NCBI GenBank assembly: GCA_900660155.1
Contig: CABFPE010000430.1
Coordinates: 589,191-612,270, forward strand
Direction of reading: 5' to 3'
DNA length: 23,080 nucleotides
DNA from: Hofstenia miamia
Lineage: Eukaryota > Xenacoelomorpha > Acoela > Hofsteniidae
A model generated the notes under the pieces. The model searched no databases. It was not told the origin of the DNA and was given only the letters and a program-made list of their open reading frames with translations. Positions within the stretch are counted from its first letter, which is position 1, and every line of letters starts with the position of its first letter. Shown one piece after another: positions 1 through 10,079 of the stretch. The translations under genes were made by a program, and so were the position numbers.

Positions 1-1033
1 GGGTTATGATTTGGGCCAATGGAAATGATCATATCAGAAAAAGGGCCACAATTCGGAAGTGGCCTATTTCAGGAAATGGCAAAGATGCTAGAGATAGTCA
101 GCAAAAGAACTACAGAATACCACCCGCAGGCGAATGGTGTGGTGGAAAGATTGAAAAGAACTCTCATAATAAGAGTAACAACAACAAGGATTGGCGGAAA
201 TAGATGGCGAGAGGTGATCAAGATGATAGAGTATTTTTACAACACGTTGGTACACTCAACGACGGGAGTTACTCCATTTAAAGTGATGTTTGGCTGAGAG
301 GTAGCCACACCACTATAGTAAAGCCTTGAACAATGAATATGTCAACCAACTTCGCAAACAGATTTCAGGAATTCACGAAATGATATGCCATAAGACAAAG
401 AAATCAGCAGTGAGACAGCAGTGAAACTATAATAAAAAAATTTACAGGCACACTCACAAAGTAGGTGATAAAGTCTACGAATTTGCACCAATGAAACTAA
501 CCAATACAAATCAAGTCCGCAAATTAAAAACAGTCTGGTCTCGACCACATATAATTACTCAAGCATTGCCAAATAATGAATACATGTTAGATAACAGCAG
601 ACTGTTGCACTTTCAAAATTTAAAAAGAGCAACGGCAGACATTGAGGAAACGAAGATAGATGAAAGTGCCGAATTTAAACTAAGCCAAATTAATGGCAAA
701 GAGGTTATGTACGATATGTGTGATTTAGATAGCCTACTGGAGGAGGAATTCGAGGAAGAATTCACAGCGGATATTGGAAATGAGCAATTGGAAAGGAGAG
801 TGCAACCCCAGAGAAACAAAACTATATATGACCCTGAAATATGGGATATAGATTTAATAACTGCATTTAGGAAATTAGAGAAGGATGCATCAACCACTCA
901 GGAAGTGAGTAAGGCACAATCAACCAACCGATGGAATCCCGACCACAAACATGAGGAGGCGAGTGCACAGGAGTTCTCAAACCGGATGTTGATTCAAGGG
1001 CAGAAGGGAAGAGAATGAGGAGATGGTCAATAA
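1..1033 (+). pseudogene. Integrase core and C-terminal domain, copy A (broken)
   Basis: This is the 3' end of pol: strand transfer into host DNA by a DDE integrase. The core is readable in frame 1 (from about 19): the second catalytic acidic position reads SEKGPQF, so Asp is replaced by Glu (37-39), while the catalytic Glu of ANGVVE is kept (145-147). A TGA at 295 (GGC-TGA) and a 20-nt deletion between ACTAT repeats near 318 shift the frame to 2. The GPY/F-like C-terminal domain follows (491-640); here the tripeptide reads RPH where copy B has GPY. An acidic tail runs to a TAA at 1031-1033, shared with copy B and probably the genuine pol stop. A further TGA at 1016 is private to copy A. Confidence 0.85.
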
Positions 1034-3840
1034 ATGACGCAGAGTTAGGAGGCGTCCTAGTAGTACTCAAGGCCAATTCAAGGGCAGAGATATGAACGGA
1101 CAATTGGCCTCTTTGCAGCTTAACTTTCCTTCCAGGGGATCACCTTGCTGATTCAAGGGTGGTGACACAACCGGAGTTCCAGGGGAAGGTGTAAGTGGTG
1201 GAAGAACCATGGAGATCCGGAAGTGATTCAAGGCTGAAGGTATCTCCACTGGAACCACAGCTGGTCAAGTATTGGGGGTTGTAACTGATAGCCGATTCAA
1301 GGACAACTCAGTTGACACCAGTGGCACAGGTTCACAGTCTATGGACTGCAAACTGAGCACCAGCAGACTACCTTTACAGATGAGGCAGATAGACGCCTCC
1401 TCAGAAACAACAACGGAGCATACAGTAAGATCTAGAGAGAGAGAAAAGTGAATGTCCAAAATCAATGGGGAAACGTTGCACCCTTATTTCATGGCACCTA
1501 CAAAAATGCAGCACAATGCGTTCAAGAAATTATCTCCAGAAACCAAAACACTAATCAGAAAAACCGCCAAAATGGAAGGAAGCAAGCCCAAAATAAATGT
1601 ATTGATTAGTTATCCACAGGAGTTGAACAAAACAATCGACAGGCCATACATGATAAGCACGATTCATATGACATTCAACGAAGATTTCAAACTGGAGATG
1701 GCACAAGCAATCATGGCATATAAGGAACAGATAGCAAAGATCCCGGAAATAAATCTAGACGAAGAAAACTAAACAATTATACATGTGTTAAGAGAAAAAG
1801 AGTACAATAAAAACTTGCAAAAGCAGATTGATCAGATGGTGCGAATGGCAAGAGTACAACAAATAAGAATAGTAATCATTGTAATGAGAGAAAATCTGGA
1901 GGAACTACCAAAATATCTAAAAGATAAGGTACTATGAACAGAAAATTTCTTCCCATGGGAGAAGAAAGAATTCACAATCTCTGAACTAATCTGTTTTGAC
2001 CTACAAATTGATTATTGGGTGCAGATCTATGGAATCATGATAGACAACAGCATAGCAATCAATCTATTTCAACAAACAAAAACGGCGGAAATGCTAAACA
2101 AAAATGAAGGACTGGAGAAAGCCATGACACTATTTATCAAGTGCAGTATGACTCAACGCCAGGATCATTTGAAAGAAATTCAATATGTTTGGACGAACAT
2201 GAAGTTGCAGAAGAAGATAAACAAATCCTGGCCTGAAATTAAATTAGAGGCACCAGCGCGCAAATATCACAAAACAATAGAAATGGTACTGGCAGAAATC
2301 AATCAAGCATATAATACTAGAGGAAAAGAACACGCCAGAAATCAGGTACAGAACGTCTGCATGGCTGCTAGCAATATTGCTCACGGAGGATAAAGATCTA
2401 AGGTGACCATTAACAAGGAACCAAAGGATAAAACTCACAAAGGCTAAAAAGTTTGAAATCGCGTTATCACCAATGAACACTCAGAAAAAAAACTGGATAT
2501 TGAAAGGACACATCAAGAAGATTGAATCCCCAAACAAAAATGAAAAACTGATGCAGATAATGGAAAAACTGTTAAGTAGATTGATAATGAAGCATCACCC
2601 AACGGGAAGAATGTTGATAGTAGAACTGGCAAACATCACCCCAAAATATATGTGGGGTGCAACATCTGAAACATGATTGAAACAACTGCAAAATCAACCA
2701 TGGATAACCACAAAGACAATAATCAAACGCAGATTAGTCAACACTGAGGACGTAAGGAAATTACTGAAACAGAAAGACGTGCAACAAGTAATAAACAAGA
2801 ATATGAAACGTCATGCTAGAAACAGCCTGCAATGCACCTTTACAAAAATAATTAAAAGAGCCGAAATGCTAAAGAAAGAAGGGACAACAACACCAGTAGA
2901 GATATGTGAAATGATGACAAAAACACAACAGGAAATCAGTAAGGAGGAACTATTATTAACCTCATCACAGTTGTTACTATCTCCAAAAACGCAGACAATG
3001 ATTGACAAAATAACCATTGAAAAGTGGGGAGACACAAGCCACAATAGTACGATAGAATGGATTGATACCAACGATGAGTGGTTCCTGGTAGAAATAAAAG
3101 TAACAAAGGAAAAGAAGGAGATAGCAGAGAAAAACTACCAGAGAATAAGAGAACAACAGACGGTTGCAACAATGAAATTAATGTTCACTGAAGCATTTAC
3201 ATGCACAGAGCTAGAAGAACTATTGAAGACTTTCAAACAGATTGCAGTTGATGTTGAATGCATAACATCGAAAATCAATATACAAGAACGCATACAAATG
3301 AAACTAAGCAAAAGGGAACTCATGCAATCATTTTGGGAGATAATCCAAGAAGCAAAAATGAATTACCCTGCTACTATCGGTTTAGCAACAGCATCAAATA
3401 CAACAGGCACTTATGAAGAAATTGAGAGACTACTATGACGTAATGAAAAGAGTGGAAATTGTCACTATGATGTGCATTGGGAAAAATGATGCTGGCAAGA
3501 TATCAGAACAAGAAGTAGTGGATAACATCAACTTCTTTTATAAAGATGTGGCAAATATGCGTAGCCTACAAAAGGTCTTTACCATCTTTTATCCGAATAC
3601 ACAAATGAGAGCAGACTTAGTCCACACATGTAAAGCCAATGTGCAGATGACGCTCTTAATAGCAATAAAAGGAATTCGCTTGTATGAGAAATACTTTGAA
3701 ATTTTCTCACAAAAAATGAATGAGTTGTGAGAAATGACACTGATAGCAGAAAACATCAGGGAAACTAAATTTCTAAAGTACGCAATACCGTCACCACCAA
3801 ACAAGAGGCAGTGCTGAAAATGTCAAAGCAATCTGAATAA
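948..3840 (+). pseudogene. ORF2 downstream of pol, unknown function, copy A (broken)
   Basis: Long degraded coding region in the +1 frame relative to pol, overlapping its end. I do not recognise it. Pieces: frame 0 from about 948 to 2393, frame 1 from about 2473 to 3433, frame 2 from 3413 to 3730, then a 1-nt slip to a TAA at 3838-3840 shared with copy B. The first 300 nt hold (T/C)GATTCAAG repeats, then a Ser/Thr-rich stretch (MDC..STSRLPLQMRQ), then a Lys/Glu/Ile-rich, largely helical-looking protein with few Cys. I see no signal peptide, transmembrane helix or furin-like site, so a classical envelope is not supported. Breaks include TGA at CGA-type positions, a TAA at 1770, a 32-nt and a 389-nt deletion and an in-frame 42-nt deletion. 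Reading continuity with copy B across about 3 kb argues for real ancestral coding. Confidence 0.7.
990..1302 (+). repeat. Five spaced GATTCAAG motifs at the start of ORF2, copy A
   Basis: GATTCAAGG-type motifs (AATTCAAGG in the second) start at 991, 1075, 1150, 1225 and 1294. Spacings are 84, 75, 75 and 69 nt, all multiples of three, so in the ORF2 frame each reads x-Phe-Lys, with x a CGA, TGA or CAA codon. The intervening 23-28 codon segments are Gly/Ser/Arg-rich and not alike, so this is a periodic peptide motif rather than a simple tandem repeat. Confidence 0.75.
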
Positions 3841-3929
3841 CATGGGAAGATAATGAGGCGGAGTTACTCATAAGAAAGGCGGACACTCTCGTGCATGGGG
3901 AGTGACCCGTGCTGTCCATAACGCAAGCT

Positions 3930-3939
3930 GAGGAGGGCG
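3930..3939 (+). promoter_or_regulatory. Polypurine tract (plus-strand primer), copy A
   Basis: GAGGAGGG followed by CG abuts the TG that opens the LTR at 3940. An identical tract lies at 11377-11386 before the second LTR. Position directly 5' of the LTR is what plus-strand priming requires. Confidence 0.75.
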
Positions 3940-5074
3940 TGTAGCATCAACCAAAAGAATAAGCTGCAAACCAAAGAGATCAGCATTGAAAGATTAACAG
4001 TGATTAAATATAATCAAAAAATGATTGTAAAATTTAGTTAATTATCTTATTCATTTGTATTATGCAACTAAGTTACAATATTGTACATTATGAGAAAAAT
4101 ACCGGAGCTGATTAAGTAAGATTTGACAAATTGTAACAAGCGAAATTACGCTTACGTCAGAACAGCCATATTGGCAGAAGATTAATTCAAAATTCAAAAT
4201 CAGCAGGTACTTAGAACTTTTTAAATAAATAGCTTAGAATTTAAAGGAAATTTGATGAACAATAAATTCTTCCGAGTTTATCTTATTTTCATTTTTCGTC
4301 ATTTATCTGGTTTGATATTTATTAAAATGTTCAGCTAAGCAAGTTGTGTTGAGTAGTGGCTGGATTCCATCATGGGAGTGATTCAAAGGGTCCTTGTGCC
4401 AGTCATGAAACAGCACTTATGTTACGGATTCTTGCTTAGTCTGACTATCAATCACTACATGTACATTTTAACAGATGCTTGAAATGGCTGGATAGCTGAA
4501 CATTAGGATTATATGTTTATTACTAATAGTAGGAGACTTGACAATAATCGACTGAATAAATGACTTCACATGTACTGTTATTAAATGTAAGTGTAGGAAA
4601 CTGCAATATATTAAATAATTGTTAAAGCCAGTAATTTTACAGTAATGGCTTAATGCAGTTAGTGTCAATGCCTGGTTGCTTTACTTATTCAATCCAACAA
4701 ACACTTTACAAAATTGAGTTTAAGTCAGTTGTATCTTGACATGAGTACATGCACTGAGCTAATGTAAGGTACACATAATTAGTTCCCATTGAGCTGAGAT
4801 GGTGCAGCAAACTTGGTCAATTGTTAATGAAGGAGAGGAACTGTTGTGTATAGATCAGCTTTGGCCAGTAGCCCACAGATGATCAATGAGAAAACACTGC
4901 ACAGCTTTGTCACCTAAACAATGATGATTAGTACTCAGTTAACCTAATCAGTTAAATAAAGAGGAAAAAACCAAGCAGTCTATTAAATCAGTAAATCCTC
5001 ACCTGCCATTTATTGAGTGATAATTACTAATGATAATACACTGTGCAAAAAAGGGCCAGGTGGAGGATGTTACA
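3940..5074 (+). repeat. LTR shared by copies A and B (3' of A, 5' of B)
   Basis: 1135-bp long terminal repeat. It opens TGTAGCATC and closes GATGTTACA, an 8-of-9 inverted repeat of TG...CA type. It is preceded by a polypurine tract and followed immediately by a primer binding site, so it is at once a 3' and a 5' LTR. It aligns end to end with 11387-12547; the other LTR has about 14 nt extra after its 11870 region and 15 nt extra near 12110. An AATAAA occurs at 4261. Many differences between the LTRs are C/T or G/A. No long ORF is present. Confidence 0.9.
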
Positions 5075-5088
5075 TGGCGACCATGACA
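5075..5088 (+). promoter_or_regulatory. Primer binding site, tRNA-Arg-like
   Basis: TGGCGACCATGACA begins at the base after the LTR's terminal CA. TGG pairs with a tRNA 3' CCA end, and the run resembles, from memory, the tRNA-Arg-type site of the mdg1/412 group with a single G-to-A change at a CpG. Similarity stops at 5089, where the deletion junction into RT lies. Confidence 0.7.
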
Positions 5089-5090
5089 AT

Positions 5091-6257
5091 AAAATCATAT
5101 GACCAAGTGAGAGCCCCTACGCACCACCAACAGTGTTTGTAAAACAAGGAGAGAAATACCGGCTATGCATAGACTTTCAGAAGCTAAACAAGGTAACAAA
5201 GAAAGACTCCTATCCTCTGCTGAGAATAGAGGACATGCTGTACGAATCAAGCAAGCACAAATATTTTACAACATTAGACTTGTGCAAGGCCTATTGGCAA
5301 GTGTGAATGGAAGAGGAGGACATCGAGAAGACAGCATTTATAACACCGTATGGACTTTATGAGTGGATCTACATGGCGTTCAGACTATGCAACCCACCAG
5401 CGACATTTCAGAGATATATAACAAAAGTACTGAAAAATAAGACGCATAGAATGGAGGATGGTATTAATGCATACATAGATGACATAATTGTAACAAGTGA
5501 CATGGTACAAGAACATATAGAGAAATTGGACAGAACATTAACAATTCTAGGAAAAGCCAGACTCCGGATAAACAGCAACAAATGCAAAATTTTGAAGGAG
5601 AAACTTGTCTTCCTAGGAAGGACTATAGAAAAAGGGAGGATATCAATAAAAGATAATGCAAGAGAGATGATATGGAAGATAGAGAAACCAAATAACAAGA
5701 AAGATATCCAAAGAATAATGGGTTTCTTCAATTATTACGGTACATTCATCCCCAATATTGCAGGAAAAACCGCGAAGATGACAAAACTCATGAGAAAATC
5801 AGTACCATTCATATGGACATGGCAGGAACAAGAGGAACTGGATAACATTAAGGAGGAACTAGCAAAATTGCCATCAATCAATACACCAGATTATAATAAA
5901 CAATTCATACTAGACTGTGATGCAAGCAAGGTCGCCATAGGAGCAATGCTAGGACAAATTAAAAATGGAAAAGAGGTGCTGATACAATTCTTTAGCCATA
6001 AGTTAAGGGCAAGTGAGGAGAACTATGGCTCCACCAAAGTGGAGATGCTAGCCCTAGTTGAGAGCATCAAGAAATTTAGACACTTCTTGATCAGAAAAGA
6101 ATTCCAAGTACATACAGATAACATCGGCCTCACATGGCTAAAAAAATTCTCGGGAGATAAATCAGGCATCATATCATGATGGATAGAATATCTTAACGAA
6201 TTTACATTCACAATAGAGCATTGGAAGGGCACTCTACACAGTAATGCAGACTTCTGG
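5091..6257 (+). pseudogene. Reverse transcriptase-RNase H of pol, copy B (N-truncated, stops)
   Basis: RNA-templated DNA synthesis and RNA strand removal for the retroelement. All in frame 0. RT starts inside the fold (SPYAPPTV at 5112, LCIDF near 5163); motif A Asp is at 5277-5279 (TTLDL) and the catalytic YIDD at 5472-5483. The RNase H Asp is in LDCDAS (5919-5921), with Glu at 6042-6044 and Asp at 6117-6119, so the visible catalytic residues are retained. The segment 5307-6179 is open. TGA stops at 5100, 5304 and 6177 all sit where related elements have Arg, consistent with CGA decay. Leader, gag, protease and the RT N-terminus are missing upstream. Downstream it runs into the RNase H-integrase connection, with W-x-E-Y-L-N-E-F after the stop at 6177. 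Confidence 0.9.
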
Positions 6258-8043
6258 ATGTCATTGCCAGAGTACCAAAGAAATGTGGAAAAGATAGATG
6301 GGGAAAAGCAGCAATTTCAATTCCTACCACACAACCAATATGATGAGCTACCAGAGATCAACATAGACAAGAAAGGTCAAACGGTATTACCAATCATAAT
6401 AAAGGAGGAAATCTCTGAAAAGGAAATCATAGAGAAACAACAGGACGACATAATCCTTAATGAGATAATAAGGAAATTGAAAGAACCCCAGACAACACTA
6501 TCAAAGCTAACAGCAAGCTACTTTGAATGCTACAGGTGGAAAACGAACTGAAATGGGTTGCTGTATGTCAAAGGACAAAACAATCGAATTGCAATACCAG
6601 AGTATTTTAAGAGAGATCTTATATGGTGAATACATGAAAAAGGGCAATTAGGAATAATGCAAACAGAGAAAAAGTTTTAACGGGCGATTTATAACAACAG
6701 CAGTAAGAAAAGTAATCAAAGAAATAATCAACAAATGCACTACATGTTTGTTACACAATAACCAACAATTCCTGACATAGAGAGCACTGCTGGAAAAAAT
6801 AATCACCACACAACCAAACAAAATAGTTCACATCAACTTGGAACAACTATCAAAAGATAATGAGGGGTACCAATTTCTACTAGTGATGATGGATAATTTC
6901 ACGAAGTATGCAAGGATGATCCCAATGAGAAATACGACTGCAGAAACCACAGCAGAAATAGTAATGAAAGAGTGGATATTATGATTCAGGCCAATGGAAA
7001 CAATCATATCAGATAAAGGGCCACAATTTGAAAGTGGATTATTTCAGGAAATGGCAAAGATGCTAGAGATAGTCAGTGAAAGAACTACAGCATACCACCC
7101 ACAGGCAAATGGTGTGGTGGAAAGATTGAACAGAACTCTCATAAAACTAATAAGAGTAACAACAACGAGGATTGGCGGAAATAGATGGTGAGAGGTGATT
7201 GAGATGATAGAGTATTTTTACAACACGTCAGTACACTCAACAACAGGAGTCACTCCATTTAAAGTGATGTTTGGCTGAGTGGCAGCCACACCACTATCAA
7301 TGCAATACACTGACTATAGTAAAGCCTTGAACAATGAATACATAAACCAACTCCGCAAACAGATTTCAGGAATTCACAAAACAATATGACATATTACAAA
7401 GAAATCAGCAGTGAGACAGCAGTGAAACTATAACAAAAGAATTTATGGGCACATGCACAAAGTAGGCAATAAAGTCTATGCATTCACACCAATGAAACTA
7501 ACTGATACAAACCAAGTCTGTAAGTTAAAAACAGTCTGGTCTGGACCATATATAATAATGCAAGCATTGCCAAATAATGAATACATGTTAGATAACGGCA
7601 GACTGTTGCACTTTCAAAATTTAAAAAGAGCAACAGCAGACATTGAGGAGACAAAGATAGATGAAAGTGCCGAATTTAAATTAAGCTGAATTAATGGCAA
7701 GGAGGTTATTTACAATATGTGTGATTTAGATAGCCTACTGGAGGAGGAATTCAAGGAAGAATTCACAGCTGATATTGGAAATGAGCAATTGGAGAGGAGA
7801 GTGCAACCCCAGAGGGCTGCAAGAAACAAAACTCTATATGACCCTAAAATATGGGTTATAAATTTAATAACTGCATTTAGGAAATTAGAGAAGGATGCAT
7901 CAACTACTCAGGAAGTGAGTGAGGCACAATCAACCAACTGATGGAATCCTGACCACAAACACAAGGAGGTGAGTGCACAGGAGTTCTCAAACCAGATGTT
8001 GAATCAAGGACAGAAGGGACAAGAAGGAGGAGATGGTCAATAA
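6258..8043 (+). pseudogene. Integrase of pol, copy B (stops, one frameshift, catalytic Asp lost)
   Basis: DDE integrase. A linker in frame 0 leads to a degenerate HHCC zinc finger: His in IHEKG near 6633, second His replaced by Gln (GQLG), Cys pair KCTTC near 6737. The frame passes from 0 to 1 in the A/T runs near 6668-6680. In the core, the first catalytic Asp reads Asn (HINLEQ near 6832), an ATCAAC that fits decay of a CpG; the second Asp is intact in SDKGPQF (7012-7014), as is Glu in GVVE (7120-7122). The GPY motif lies near 7540 (VWSGPY). Stops at 6981, 7189, 7276 and near 7423 are TGA; another near 7687 is also TGA. An acidic tail (SLLEEEF) leads to a TAA at 8041-8043, shared with copy A. 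Confidence 0.88.
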
Positions 8044-8312
8044 GCAACGCAGAGTTAGGAGGCATCCTAGTAGTACTCAAGGCTGATTCAAGGGCAGAGA
8101 TATGAACAGACAATCAGCCTCTTCACAGCTTAACTTTCCTTCTGGGGGATCACCTTGCCGATTCAAGGGCGGTGACACAACTGGAGTTCCAGGGGAAGGT
8201 GTAAGTGGTGGAAGAACCATGGAGATCCAGAAGTGATTCAAGGCTGAAGGTATCTCCACTGGAACCACAGCTGGTCAAGTACCAGTGATTGTAACTGATA
8301 GCTGATTCAAGG
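8000..8312 (+). repeat. Five spaced GATTCAAG motifs at the start of ORF2, copy B
   Basis: Motifs start at 8001 (GAATCAAGG), 8085, 8160, 8235 and 8304, with exactly the spacings of copy A (84, 75, 75, 69 nt). All five are preceded by T, giving TGA in frame; copy A has CAA at the second and CGA at the fifth site. Copy differences at these sites are therefore CG-derived. Confidence 0.75.
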
Positions 8313-10007
8313 GCAACTTGGTTGACACCAGTGGCACAGGTACACAGCCCATGGACTGTGAACCAAGCACCAGCAGATTACCTTTACAGATGAGGCAGAT
8401 AGACGCCTCCTCAGAAACAACATCAGAGCATACAGTAAGATCTAGAGAGAGAGAAAAGCGGATGTCCAAAATCGATGGGGAAACGTTGCACCCTTATTTC
8501 ATGGCAACTACAAAAATGCGGCACAATGTGTTCGAGAAATTATCTCTGGAAACCAAAACACTAATCAGAAAAAAATAAATGTATTGATCAGTTATCCACA
8601 GGAATTGAATGAAACAATCAACAGGCCATACATGAGAAGCATGATTCATATGACATTCAATAAAGATTTTACACTTGAGAGGCACAAGCACTCATGGCAT
8701 ATAAAGAACAGATAGCAAAAATCCCGGAGATAAATTTAGACAAAGAAAACTTAAAAATTATACATGTGTTAAGAGAAAAAGAGTACAGTAAGCACTTACA
8801 AAAGCAGATCAATCAGATGCTACAAATGGCAAGAGTACAACAAATAAGAATAGTAATCATTGTAATGAGAGAAAATCTAGAGGAACTACCAAAATATCTA
8901 AAAGACATGGTACTATGAACAGAAAATTTCTTCCCATGGGAGAAAAAAGAATTCACAATTTCCAAACTAATCTGGTTCGACCTACAAAACAATTATTGGG
9001 CGCAGATCTATGGAATCATGATAGATAACAGCATAGTGATCAATCTATTTCAACAAACAAAAACGGTGGAAATGCTCAATGAAAATGAAGGACTAGAAAA
9101 AGCCATGACACTATTTATCAAGTGCATTATGACTCAATGCCAGGATCATTTGAAGGAAATTCAAAACGTTTGGATGAATATGAAGTTGCAGAAGAAGATA
9201 GACAGATCCTGGCCCAAAATTAAAATAGAGGCACCAGCACACAAATATCACAAAACAGTAGAAATGGTACTGGCAGAAATTAACTGAGCATATGAGTTGA
9301 ACATGAAAAAGGATTTCTGGAAACTGATACTAGAGGAAAAGAATGCACCAGAGATCAGGTATAGAATGTCTGCATGGCTGCTAGCAATACTGCTCATGGA
9401 AGATAAAGATCTAAGGTTACCCATAACAAGGAACCAAAGGATAAAACTCACAAAGGCTAAAAAGTTTGAAATCACGTTATCACCAATGAACACTCAGACA
9501 AAAAACTGGATATTGAAAGGACACATCAAGAAGATTGAATCCCTAAACAAAAATGAAAAACAGATGCAGACAATGGAAAAACTGCTAAGTAGATTGATAA
9601 CGAAGCATCACCCAACAGGAAGAATGTTGATAGTAGAACTGGCAAGCATCACAGGAATCTGACCAAGTGAGATACAAATATTCAAAGAACCCATGCAAAA
9701 ATATATGTGGGGTGCAACATCTGAAACATGACTAAAACAACTGCAAAATCAACCATGGATAACCACAAAGAAAATAATCAAAAACAGATTAGTCAATACC
9801 GAGGACGTGAGAAAGTTACTGAAACAGAAAGACATGCAACAAGTAATAAATGAGAATATGAAACGTCACACTAGAAACAGCCCGCGATGCACCTTTATGA
9901 AAATAATCAAAAGAGCTGAAATGTTAAAGAAAGGAGGGATAACAACACCAGTAGAGATATGTGAAATGGTGACAAAAACACAACAGGAAATCAGTAAGGA
10001 AGAACTA

Positions 10008-10079
10008 CTACTAACCTCATCACAGTTGTTACTATCTCCAAAACTACTAACCTCATCACAGTTGTTACTATCCCCAAAG
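10008..10079 (+). repeat. 36-bp in-frame tandem duplication in copy B ORF2
   Basis: 10008-10043 and 10044-10079 are near-identical 36-bp units (CTACTAACCTCATCACAG...), each coding LLTSSQLLLSPK. Copy A has a single unit near 2950-2987, so the duplication arose after the copies diverged. It keeps the frame. Confidence 0.9.

Larger units (their letters stand above)
1..5074 (+). mobile_element. Ty3/gypsy-like LTR retroelement copy A, 3' part, with its 3' LTR
   Basis: This is the 3' part of an LTR retroelement; the window edge cuts it inside the integrase core. Order: integrase, long unassigned ORF2, polypurine tract, 3' LTR. The whole stretch aligns collinearly with 6976-12547 (copy B). Relative to B it lacks about 6 nt near 166, 20 nt near 318, 32 nt near 2317, 42 nt near 2640 and about 389 nt at 3430. 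Integrase-before-ORF2 order and the GPY-type integrase C-terminus are typical of Ty3/gypsy elements. The copy is dead: multiple TGA stops and frameshifts. Its 3' LTR also serves as the 5' LTR of copy B. Confidence 0.9.

Noticed and set aside
951..953. ATG at 951 as start of ORF2 in copy A
   Set aside because: Copy B has ACA at this site; TG versus CA points to an ancestral ACG, so this ATG is probably decay-made.
1000..1300. The GATTCAAG series as a CRISPR or satellite array
   Set aside because: Only 8-9 bases repeat, spacers vary in length and sequence, spacings are codon multiples, and the host is eukaryotic.
3450..3540. EF-hand-like loop (GKNDAGKISEQE) in ORF2
   Set aside because: Position 1 is Gly rather than Asp and only one loop is present, so calcium binding is not supported.
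342..3804. Minus-strand open frames within the retroelement copies (for example 613-897, 2811-3071)
   Set aside because: They are antisense shadows of integrase and ORF2, appear at the matching places in both copies, and show no domains.
2019..3838. ORF2 as a classical retroviral envelope gene
   Set aside because: No signal peptide, no C-terminal transmembrane helix, few Cys and no furin-like site; position 3' of pol is the only argument for it.
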